Below, in pieces: positions 11,968 to 21,810 of a stretch of 35,359 nt of DNA (within the stretch, counting starts at the first letter, position 1; every line of letters begins with the position of its first letter). Position numbers and translations under genes: made by a program. This stretch comes from Perkinsus olseni. Lineage: Eukaryota; Perkinsozoa; Perkinsida; Perkinsidae. The notes under the pieces were generated by a model. The model was given only the letters and a program-made list of their open reading frames with translations. It searched no databases and was not told the origin of the DNA. The stretch is from the NCBI GenBank assembly GCA_013115135.1, contig JABANP010000531.1, positions 1 through 35,359 of the forward strand, read 5' to 3'.

Positions 11968-12000
<33 letters not shown>
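11968..12000. repeat. (GAT)11 microsatellite
   Basis: Eleven perfect GAT units just downstream of the transporter stop codon. It is one of many triplet repeats in the window and one of the longest uninterrupted ones. Confidence 0.9.
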
Positions 12001-12068
12001 AGTACTGTTGTGTTGACGAACGTCATCATCATAACATACGAGGCTACGGGTTCTTCATACCAATCACC

Positions 12069-12215
12069 ATGCACTACGGCTACCATCACATTGCTGCTGC
12101 TGCTGCAGCAATAACAGCAACAGCACCAGCATCGTACTCGAACCCTTACTTCACGTCTTCAGGTGATATCAATGATATGGTTATAACCACGCACAGCGGA
12201 CTACGACGAGGCTAA
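12069..12215 (+). CDS. Possible small protein, 48 aa
   Basis: An open frame from ATG to TAA encodes an N-terminal MHYGYHHI, an Ala/Thr run, then a more complex tail (SYSNPYFTSSGDINDMV). The tail has mixed composition unlike the repeat-born frames nearby. It could be a short gene, or the last exon of a gene whose upstream exons I cannot see. No family is recognised and evidence is weak. Confidence 0.2.
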   Translation: MHYGYHHIAAAAAAITATAPASYSNPYFTSSGDINDMVITTHSGLRRG

Positions 12216-12374
12216 TTACAGACAATGCATCATCACCATTACCGTTTATTACACCACCTGTTGCTTTTTGCCATCACCCCTTTACCCTTTTTACCCCGTC
12301 TCTATTACTGTAGTCCTGTGCTTGACGTTGTTGTTGTTAATGTATCTATCATTAGTATACTAACACTTCCCGGT

Positions 12375-13526
12375 ATGATCCCCTCTTCAACCTATGATGA
12401 TATGATTACTCAACAACAACAGCAGCAGAAGTTGGTTGCTGACCCATCACTATCAGAGGGTCATCATGTAGTATATGATAGGGAGATACCACTGGAGTTG
12501 AGGGTTTTGTCAATGACTAGGAAGACTACAGGGGAGGGTAGTAGTAGCAATAGCATCATCTTATGAATACCTGTTGTTGTCCTAAGGCAACCCTCCACCT
12601 CCTCCTGTTGATGTTGGTACATTGGAAGCTATCAGATGCAAGGTTATGATACTAGGAGAGAATGAGGGATCCTTTAAGCACTGTAGGGTGGAGTTAACCT
12701 CGGAGAATGATATATTCTTCCATTATACACACTCCTTGGACGAGATGCAGTTCAGTAATACCACCAACAACACCAATGACATCAGTGATGATGTTGGTGT
12801 TGTAGGGGACATACAAGAGGAGCAGAAGCTGATGATAGAGTTCAATGAGTATGTTAATGTCTTCATAAAGATGTGTAACTCCTGTATAGCCGGTAATACC
12901 ACCACCACCACCGACGCTGCCGCCATCACCATCATACCCGCAGAGCCCCATGCCTTCCTTGGTGTACTGGTTATGGCGAGGGATGGTACTGCTAGGTTGG
13001 GACTTTGTACAGAATATGGAGTAACAACAACACTGGGGGGTGAGGTTGATGATAGTACTTATAATAGGTATAAGTTCATAGAGTTGCTCAGTGCCGAGTT
13101 CATAGCATCACCCGACACAGTTATACGACAACACATCACCTATAGGTCATCAGCCATACCCAAGGTGTACCCTACGTTGTGGTGGATAATAGGTATAACG
13201 CGTTGAAGAGTAAGCTCAATGCCTCACAGGCTAGACTGCAGGACTTCCATGCTATTGTTAAACTTAAGAATCCTAGTCTATTACTACAAATACAGAAAGG
13301 TAATAATAATAACACTAATACTGGCGGTGGTAGTTATGGTGCACTAGCAGCAGCCGCACAGCAAGGCATGACATCATCATCAACGTCATCCTCGACAACA
13401 ACATCACTATCTAATAGTATGATGATAGGTGGTCTGAGAGATACCTCACCAACAGGAGGAGGAGGGAGAGCATCCTTAACATCATCAGCAGGTATGGGTA
13501 GAATGCATACATCTACTACGGCATAG
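12375..13526 (+). CDS. SAS-6-like protein (N-terminal head domain, no coiled coil)
   Basis: Five exons (12375-12537, 12587-12754, 12806-12892, 12944-13145, 13193-13526) give 317 aa. Introns of 47-51 nt all keep frame, and three of them remove Thr/Asn-rich segments that interrupt conserved motifs. After splicing the SAS-6 head-domain pattern is clear: YDREIPLELRV; CRVELTSENDIFFHYTHSLDE; IQEEQKLMIEFNEY; AEPHAFLGVLVM; YKFIELLSAEF; then HITYRYNALKSKL and LKNPSLLLQIQK. SAS-6 head domains dimerise to form the centriole cartwheel. A normal SAS-6 then has a long coiled coil. Here the chain instead ends in a Gly/Ser/Thr-rich tail of about 75 residues. That layout matches the SAS-6-like (SAS6L) proteins known from apicomplexans and kinetoplastids, which lack the coiled coil; the apicomplexan protein is located at the apical complex. 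The start at MIPSST is chosen over an upstream repeat-like in-frame Met at 12225. Confidence 0.65.
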
Positions 13527-13583
13527 TAGTTGTCATCATGCACTGTGTTAATGATGATCGATATAGTGTTATGTTGTTAATAC

Positions 13584-16500
13584 ATGATCATCCAAACTAG
13601 TTGTTCTTATGATTCATGTCTTATGAGAGCTATACGTAGGAGTAGAGGAAGGAGTGGTACTACTAGAAGCAGTAGCCTCATTATTAAGGTTACTATAGCT
13701 GCTATCCTCTATGTTATACTACTAATAATGTACTATTATCATAATGACATCCATCCATGACTAAGTGTAGGTATACTGCGTACCATCTGTCCACCGCCTC
13801 TCTCGAACACTATCCTACTACTACGGCAAGATTGAACATTATTCACACTGTGGCGGTAGCTGATGTTGATGTGTTGGTACATGAGTCGTGCCAGCTTAGG
13901 TTGATGATGGTTATACACAGAGTTATGGTAAGATAACAACAACAACAGAGAAGAAGAAGAAGAAGAGGTTACATGGACACCATCACCACCTTGTAACGAC
14001 ATTCCCTCCAACGACAACGACTAAACTACCATCTTCAACAACACAGAGTATTATTAGAATGAAGGTAGTAGCCATTGGCAGCAGTGGTGTCCGACTAGCA
14101 GTGTATAATAATATAGGATACATCACCTTCTTCTCCACTCACCACTACTAGTAATCACAGCATGACCATCGTTATTGATGGATGTAAGTTGTTGGTGGTG
14201 GTGGTATGGCTATAATCACAGGAGGCCTGGTGTCTTGATACCTTAGGTACATTCCTAATGCATACATCATCATACTTGGGTGAATATGCTGGTAATGACC
14301 AAACATCATACACGACGCTACATGATGCATTCAAGAGGTGTATAACATTGGGGTGGTATTGTAAAGGGGTTACCTGTCCCCCATCACTAACAACAACAGG
14401 AGGGTGTAATATCGCCATTCATTGACGCAGTAGCATAAGCCTCCCAGGTACAGTACGGGCTGGTACACCATATCTAGCTACATCCACCGAGGGTGAGGTT
14501 AGCTATGTTAAGACATGTCCAACATCATCACCACAATCAGCAGCAGCACTGGTAGTACCACATCATCGTAGTCGAGGATGCTTACCGTACCGGCAGGCGC
14601 CGGGTGTGAGTGGTGAGATTACGACTGATGTAACCAAGGGTAGTGGACAGCATCCAGTATTAAAGAATAGTGCTATTGTGGTAGTAGTAGTAGTAGTACT
14701 GCCGCTGCCTCCTGCTGCTCCTCCTGCTCTTATCAGCATACTAGCATCGTTATCAGTGTGATGATGATATCAGGTAATGGCCCATGATAGAGAACAGTAC
14801 CTCGCCTCATGTTTAGAGTCCTTACTGGCTTTAGATGGTATACAACTATTCACTATGTACTCTTAATAATACCAACACCACCACTACTGGTATTGGTATT
14901 ATCAGGTATGTATCATTGGATGAGGTGAGTGCCTTTAATAGAATGGAGGGTGTAATAAGAGAGAAGGAGAGGCAGCACGGCAGGAAGATAGGTCTTCATC
15001 ATCACTACTACTGATGATGATGATAGTATTGTCATTGTTATGGTAGGTGTATGGCACAGGCCATTGATACCACCATCAACAGCCTATGATACGCTACCAT
15101 CATCCAAGATAGCAGCACATTACCGTTATGCATTGGAACAGGTGTATACTGTCCATCAACATGATTATGTTATTATGGTAGAGAATGACCTCATCTTTGC
15201 TCCCGACTTCCTCACCCTATTCATTAACACCGCCAAGTAGTTGTAGTAATGGTGACACCTGCATGGTAGTACTCAGTATTAGGTTGCTAGAAGATGATGA
15301 CAGCCTGTATTGTATCAGCGGATGGAATGATAATGGCTTTATCGAGTATGCTACCAATGAGACCACATTATACCGTACCCACTTCTTCCCTGGTAGTAGT
15401 AATGATGGGTAGGGCATGAGTAGCAGTAATGGTGGTGGTAGGGTTGGGGTGGATGGCCCATCGATCGTTATGGGACAGGATACGATGGAAGTGGCCCAAT
15501 GCCCCTACCACTGGATGGGACCATTGGATGAGGCTTAGTAACCCCACCCCCAATACTAGTACTATCGATGGTAGTAGTAGGTACAACACACGAAGGGAGG
15601 GAGTGTATATACCCAGAGGTGCCGAGATCCCGTCATATAGCAGTAGAGGGGTCTAATGTGCACGCAGCTGACCAAGCTGGTATATATCAAAGGATGGCAT
15701 TGAGTAGAGGGGGAGGAGGGGTAGGGGGAGGAGTGGTAGGGGGAGGGGGAGGGATGATGATGATGAAGGAATATGATGAGGCATTGAGGAAGATGATATC
15801 ATTGGCCATACCGAGTACACTAGATCAACTAACTAATATTCTCATCCAAGGACAACAGGCTGGTGATAACAACGCTGGAGGGTTGGTGCCAATGGACAGG
15901 ATATACATGGTAGTAGCACCTAACCAGCAGCAGCACCAGTGGTGGTGGTGGTGGTAGATACCGTACCTGAGGGAGGAGTATCCTATCATACAACAGAGGT
16001 TGAATCTATTCCCTAACTATTTCCGTGGCCAACACAAAGGGGTGGTTATCATTAATATACATGCTGCAAGGACAAGGTAATACTACTATGCACCCCATGC
16101 TCATCCTACAGCAACCTGCTACTGAAGCAGCCCTCTGTCATCGTCAGACTCATCTTCATAGACCGTCGTAGCGGCCATCAATGGTTACCTAATAATATCA
16201 GTGTAACCCCTCCTCCGTTAATGACCTATCTACCAGCGTCCAGAGGGGTATCGTGTAATGATGCCTGTCATAGTAACAATGGTATGGTATGTTACGATCA
16301 TCTATTGGAGTTTGCTAATGATTGCCATGTTATGTAATACCAACACCAACACTACTCTTGTTATCATCATCAGCATTAGGTTAACACACTTCCCCTGTGA
16401 ACAAGGGTGTGGCCATCAACTAGGGTTGGAGTTGCCGGCCTATGTATGCCCCCCCAACCCTTACCCCCACCAGCTGTTGTTAGGTACTGGATGGTGGTCT

Positions 16501-16648
16501 GCACACCTTCGGACAGTGCTTAGTGACTGATCATGGTGCCCCGAGCTGTCTAACATCCCATCCATCGACAGCGAGGATGTGTGTATGCTTACCTCCACCC
16601 CCACCATCCAGTACTACTAACAACATGAACAAGGTAATATTATCATGA
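13584..16648 (+). CDS. Golgi GT13-family N-acetylglucosaminyltransferase with Cys-rich tail
   Basis: GT13 enzymes (GnT-I/MGAT1, POMGnT1) transfer GlcNAc from UDP-GlcNAc to glycans in the Golgi. The first exon (13584-13729) encodes a type II signal anchor: basic RAIRRSRGR, then a hydrophobic helix (VTIAAILYVILLIMY). Further exons are 13771-13927, 14047-14102, an unresolved short exon from 14161, 14222-14405, 14454-14695, 14774-14856, 14906-14991, 15047-15236, 15283-15392, 15442-15537, 15581-15909, 15958-16076, 16112-16333, 16374-16443 and 16517-16648. From 14222 on they form one frame of 620 residues. GT13 motifs are VMAHDREQYLASCLESLL, KIAAHYRYALEQV, VENDLIFAPDFL (the E-x-D metal site, Asn replacing the middle Asp), LYCISGWNDNG, YRTHFFPGLGWM, WDHWMRLS and GRECIYPEVPR. 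An ILEI/PANDER- and PAN-like N-terminal region and a Cys-rich tail (CNDACH, HFPCEQGCG, ARMCVC) flank the domain. The junction near 14184-14221 does not keep frame with the GTAAGT donor and needs checking. Confidence 0.75.
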
Positions 16649-16828
16649 ACTGTCATGTTGTAGTAACATTGTAATATTGCTCATGGTCATCATGTATGGT
16701 GATGATGAGGATATGGTATCATTGTGGAAGCCTTCTTCTTTCATTCCACCGCCATCTTCGAGTTCCTCCTCTTCCCTTCGCCAAGTCGCCCCTCCACCTC
16801 CCACCTCAAGTTATTATCATTTATTATT

Positions 16829-19800
16829 ATGTCACTATCATCACCCCCAGAGGACGATCGGCCGATCAGTAATCATCAACATGAGGAGGAAGAAGAAGAG
16901 GATATGATAGACTTCCTCGGGGTAATACCGAGCTGCTGCTATTGAGTATCATCATCATTATGGTGGCCATGATGATCTCAGCCTAACCATCCATTGATGG
17001 CGCCATTACAGACAGCACTATTGAACAGGATGATGAAGAAGCTGGATAGGATCAGTATTGTATTAAAGTAAGTCATTGTCGACAGCGATGGCGATGGTAG
17101 TAGTAGTATGAATGCTACGTCAGAGACAAGGAGGAAGAGGGGAGGAGGTTGAGGCAGCATAGGGAGGAACTTGGCGCACAGTTGTATACATTCCAACAAC
17201 AATTAGGCTCATTACAGAGTAATATTGAGGAGGCCAATCATAGTAGGGAGGATACCGACGATAAAGGTAATATAATAATACCAGCGGTGGTGATGTTATA
17301 TCATCATGGATGGTTAGTGAAGAAGGTGAAGGAACGCACTGAGGTGCTGATAGAAGAGTATGATAGAGTTAGTAGGGACACGAGGGATCAGATGGTGATG
17401 TTAGAGAAGGTTAGGGAGGAGAGGAATAGGGTAGTAGTAGTAATGGTGGAGGGGGTTGTGGTGGCATTGGTGAGAGGCATGTTATGTATTAGGTACTGCA
17501 TGTAGTAGAGCAATTGAAGAGGTATAGGGAGGATCTTCAAGGTAATATCGCGTTGAAGAAGAGGGCTGCATATAAAGGGGAGTCCAATGTACAAGTAGTG
17601 GAGAAGGATAAGGCACAACAGGATGTGAGGAGGGAGGGGGTATGGGTAATGCTGATGCTGTTGGTGTAGTTACTGATAGATGAACTAACAAGAGCGTTGA
17701 AGGGCAAGAATGAGGATATAGCACTGTTGGAGGGGCAAGTGGAAGTGCAGATCAAGGAGAGAGATAATGCTAGGATAATGATAAGGTGGCAGTAGTAGGC
17801 GATTAGGGGGAGGAGAGGTATGGTGATTAGGGAAGCTACACAAGCCTTAGCGGAGATTAATGATGAAAGGAAGGTTATCAAGCAGGAGGTAGTAGTATGA
17901 TGATGAGTGATAGAGGAGACGATGGGCGGTGGTGTTGTTGTTGATGGTAGGTTGGGAGTAACTATATCGGCCTCAGTAGAAGGGACCAAACTATGCAGAA
18001 GATAATGGAAAGTACTAATGCCATCACAGCTGATATATTAAGTAGGTTGTTGTTGTTGTTGTTGATGCTGATGATGATGGTAGTGGTGATGGGAATGATT
18101 GTAGATATGGAAACAGAAGAGAGGACGTTAGGAAGAGTATAAGGGAAGAGGAGGGAGTTCGAGGAGCAACTGCAGGGCATGTTAATAAAACAAATATGAG
18201 ATAGCTGGAACTGAAGAGGTTGATAGAGAAATGGAGGGAGAGGGAAGTTGAGGGACTAGCGGAGGAGCATGAGCTGTTATCAACAAGCCATTGATGACCA
18301 TCAATCGATGATAACGATGCTTTAGATGGCATTAGAAAAGAAGCATGAGAGGGAATGTGTGATAATATTGAGAAGTGAGGGACACCGTCCACCTGTTGAT
18401 GGTGGTGGTGGTGTTATTATCCAGAGACATTCAGGTCGTTGGTAGCGCATAAAGGCTGTTGAAGCAGGCCGCATTGGATACATAGGCCAGGAGACCACTA
18501 TCATAGGGACACCATTAATGAAAAATCAGCTGTGGGAGGTAGAGAGGAAAGGATGATGACCTGGGCCCATCGCATCGATCAGGAGACAGCCATGCAAGAG
18601 GGTAATATAGAGAAGGAAGGGGACATAACCCAGGCACATGTCCATGAGAGTCACTACGCCAAGGTATGCATGTATTAAACTTGTCAGGTAGGGTTGTGCG
18701 TAGTGGCATCAAGATCATCATCATCATCATCATCATGGTCCCAGGCATCACAGTACATTGTCAGCTGATCGGGGCACAGGATGCCAGAGGGACAACTTAC
18801 ACAAGCAGAGGATCTATGTAGAAGGTGAGGACGGGAGGAGGTATGATGATGAGAGGAGTGGGAGGGAGTGGTATAGGTATGATGAGGAGGTTATTAGGAG
18901 GATGAGGCAGATAGACAAGAGGCAGTTGATGGTGGAGAGGCTGAATAAAAGAGTATGATGATAAACGTAGTGGACTAGCGGGTATGGCAGCAGAGGAGGC
19001 AGAAGCACTGGGACCCTTAGAAGCCAAGATAAGGGGTATTAGGAACGAGGTAATAACATCATCGAGACTCATCATCATCATGTGTTGAGTTTAGATTGAT
19101 GAGTGTAGAAAGAAAAGCGAAGTTATGCAGAAGAAGTGGATATTATCACAGAGAGTGGTTGATGTCAAATAGATGATGATGAAAGAGCAGATGAGGCAGA
19201 GAAAATGATATACTACACAAGATTGTGTAGCCGCCAGCAGGCGGCTGGCTCGGGTGGGAGTGAAATAGTGAGAGAGGATGTCACAGATCCTGGAGTGAAA
19301 GCTGAGGAGGACTGAGTCGTCAGCAATGAAGAGGCAAAGAGTTAAAGATAACAAACTGTGTAACAGGAGGTAAAGGCAGCTACAGGAGGATATGCACTTG
19401 CAGGATCAATAAAAGTAAATAGCTAACTTACTACGGCTTATGGTGATGAGCAGGAATAGAGTATAGCAGGGAGAAGGAGGGAGGAGTAGGGAGGTAGTGA
19501 AGGACATTGAGGAGTAGGATGGTGGCAGGAGGTTAGCATCGAAGAAGGAAGAAGGATGAGTAATACTCCCTCCCGCAGCAGCAGAGGTGTCGTAGTTGTG
19601 GTATTGCAGGTGCGGCACACGAGGACAGTAGACAGCGGTAAAGGAGTTGAGCTTGAAACTCGAAGAGGATCTGATGAGTGAGAGACAGTTGGCACAATGG
19701 GAAGAAGAAGATCAAACTAGAAGAGTTGAGTCATGCACGTTGGCCTCAGCAGCCACTCAGTGGCGATGCTGAAGTTAGGACAGCTTCAAGAGAGTCTCGC

Positions 19801-20312
19801 GAGTATGTTTGGACAATCAAGAGAGATGGGCGCCATGAGGGAAGGAGATACATCCGGATGGAGGCTACGATACAGTCAGCTGTTAAAGGAGGCAGAGAGG
19901 AGTTGGTGAGGGGAGATGACAAGGGCTGTTGACATAAGGGATATCATCGAACTGAAGCTGAAGGGTGATGGTGATTGAAGTGATGCCTAGGAAAAGTAAA
20001 GTGGAAAACGATCAGCAGCACTCAGAGGGAATACGACGGAGTCTGCAGAGGAAGTTAGCGGTAGTGAAGAGAGAGATTGGTGTGGTAGAATGATAGTGAT
20101 GTACTGTTTGGTGTGTGGTGAGTCCATTACCAGAAGCTGCTCTGCTGTTGCCGATGTTGATCAGGCTAAAGATAAAGAGGATAGAATAATGGCGACGGAG
20201 CGAACAGATAAGAGATCTAACACAAGTACTTGATGGTACCGATGACGAGGTTGAACATATATTGAGAGAAGTGATAGTGATGGTGTTGGATGATGGGGAG
20301 ATGACAGGATGA
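16829..20312 (+). CDS. CCDC40: CCDC40-like axonemal coiled-coil protein (partly modelled)
   Basis: CCDC40 with CCDC39 forms the 96-nm molecular ruler that places dynein arms and radial spokes on motile cilia. Secure exons are 16829-16921, 16982-17067, 17124-17266 and 17318-17430, one frame with introns of 51-60 nt. They give an acidic start (SPPEDDRPIS), then HPLMAPLQTALLNRMMKKL, REELGAQLYTFQQQLGSLQ and a long Lys/Glu/Arg coiled coil. Further coding segments with CCDC40-like spacing are DELTRALKGKNEDIALLEGQ (around 17680-17740) and RMRQIDKRQLMVERLNKR (to about 18952). Next come AAEEAEALGPLEAKIRGIRNE (after 18960), QKKWILSQRVVDV (about 19125-19168) and EQIRDLTQVLDGTDDEVEHIL near 20200-20270. 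Between them stops in all frames imply at least ten short introns that I did not resolve one by one. The end is given as the stop at 20310-20312; a final intron could extend it to about 20436, overlapping the convergent JmjC gene. Confidence 0.7.
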
Positions 20313-20395
20313 TGATCCTTCATCCCGTGTAACAGTTTATGACGTACCTAATGCCATCTCATCCAGTCATCATTATCATGGAGGTAGCCCCCAAA

Positions 20396-21809
20396 TCATC
20401 CTACAACATCTGCTTGCCTTGCTCCATCCTCTCTAACACTATACCCACCACCAGACAGAGGACGACAATCGTAACAGATAAGGCCGTTGGGTAAGACGAC
20501 GACCGTGTCGTTTAGTGCGGCGACTCCATTGGTGTCCAACCCCTTGGCTATGGCATCTGGGCTGTATATGCGGAATACCTTCCTTCCCCTCAGCAGCATA
20601 TACACATTATCATGATAATCATGATGTAAGCCAGTGGTACTACCATCCTTAGCATGACCAAACCACATGTTAACTTGATACTGTGTTAGATTAGTATCCT
20701 TTCAACATGGGAGGGTTCAGGGGTATCTTCAACAACAACATGATGATGATGATTAATCGTTATGATGCTGATATTATTCTTATTACCAAATTATTATCAA
20801 TTAATTTCTGTATATGTGGTCCCATCTTCTCGATCGGTCCGCCATCGTTTTTGGGATATCGGTATGTCTTGTGTTGTCATATACACCTTACTAGTGGAGA
20901 CCCTTTTTAATGAAGTCCTTGAAGGGATATGCAACCTCTTGTCATCACTCCAGTCTGTCTTACCAAAACTATCTGATTCATCTGACAGTTCACCGGCATC
21001 CGCAGCAACATGATACCCATCTGTAGTACTAGTAGTATCATTATTACCCTTCCTTTCCTCTGCTGTAACTACCCTCATCCCCAGCAACCCTCATCATGGC
21101 AGCATTGGACATGAGCTTGATGTACTCCTTCCCTCCCCCACGGACTACACAGGGCTTCCCTACACACAAGTACACTACTAGGATACTCATGATGATGATA
21201 ACTCCTCCTTACTCGGCAACATAATCCTTCCAGAAGGTACTACAAGCGTGATCATCATCTAGGGTGATCTGAGAGACCTCCCCGAGTGCGTTGTACTTCC
21301 TCCCATCGTGGATGGGCCCTGATAATGGTGCAGGGTATGGTATTGGTTGGTGTCATCAGGTGTTGGCAGGCAGCTGCAGCAAGCAGCTGTTCTTCTTCTT
21401 CCTTATTGTAATACTCTCCCAACTATATAACACAATACTCCATTCTTGTATATAATATCACTATCATCATCAACACTAGTATTATTATAAAACAGTAACG
21501 TAAAGGAAGGTAATAGTACAACAGAAGAAGCAGCAGAGGTATGTAGTCTTACATCACCTTCTTCTTCCTTCCCTCCACAGCATAAGTATACAGTATGAAT
21601 AGTATTATGATGATCATCAACATTGAACAGGTTGGGTGGTGGCGGTAGGTGGTGATGGGGAATCGATGAGTGAATGGTGATGATGATGATGAGGGCTGGG
21701 AGGAATAGTCTGCTGCTGCTGCTCCTGACTGCAGGTCTTGGTCGTAGTGGAACTACTCGATGAGGAGGAGGGAGGATAGGCCGGTCACCCACTTGGTCAA
21801 GTTCAGCAT
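20396..21809 (-). CDS. JmjC/cupin-type 2-oxoglutarate oxygenase-like protein (partial model)
   Basis: JmjC proteins are Fe(II)/2-oxoglutarate hydroxylases or demethylases. The clearest exon is 20680-20396: WFGHAKDGSTTGLHHDYHDN contains the HxD iron ligands, and VYMLLRGRKVFRIYSPDA is the typical following strand. The acceptor (TACTAATCTAACACAG) is strong. Upstream segments on the same strand fit the family: FWKDYVAE and KPCVVRGGGKEYIKL (the 'P-V-x-x-G' strand, about 21250-21110), a Ser/Asp-rich loop, and TSKVYMTTQDIPI near 20890. A probable first exon at 21809 (MLNLTKWVTG plus a hydrophobic stretch) would give a signal peptide or anchor. I could not join all exons: the donor GTAAGG at 21212 does not keep frame with the acceptor before KPCVV. 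The distal iron-ligand His is not visible before the stop at 20396, so the 3' end may be missing or the enzyme inactive. Confidence 0.6.
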
Positions 21810-21810
21810 C

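Larger units (their letters stand above)
11929..12374. other. Intergenic region with GAT microsatellite and a small open frame
   Basis: About 445 bp between the transporter and the SAS-6-like gene. It holds the GAT repeat at 11968-12000 and a 48-codon open frame at 12069-12215, listed separately. Otherwise no feature is seen. Confidence 0.5.

Noticed and set aside
6537..12000. Triplet arrays considered as CRISPR-like or satellite arrays
   Set aside because: They are simple 3-bp microsatellites with no spacer structure, and the genome is eukaryotic.
15686..15780. Gly-rich segment of the GT13 gene as a 48-nt intron
   Set aside because: It has GT/AG ends and a length divisible by three, so splicing and retention both keep frame; I left it as coding because nothing decides it.
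16978..19715. Numerous Ser/Leu-rich minus-strand frames
   Set aside because: They are antisense to the Lys/Glu-rich CCDC40-like coiled-coil exons; Glu and Lys codons read backwards give Leu, Phe and Ser.
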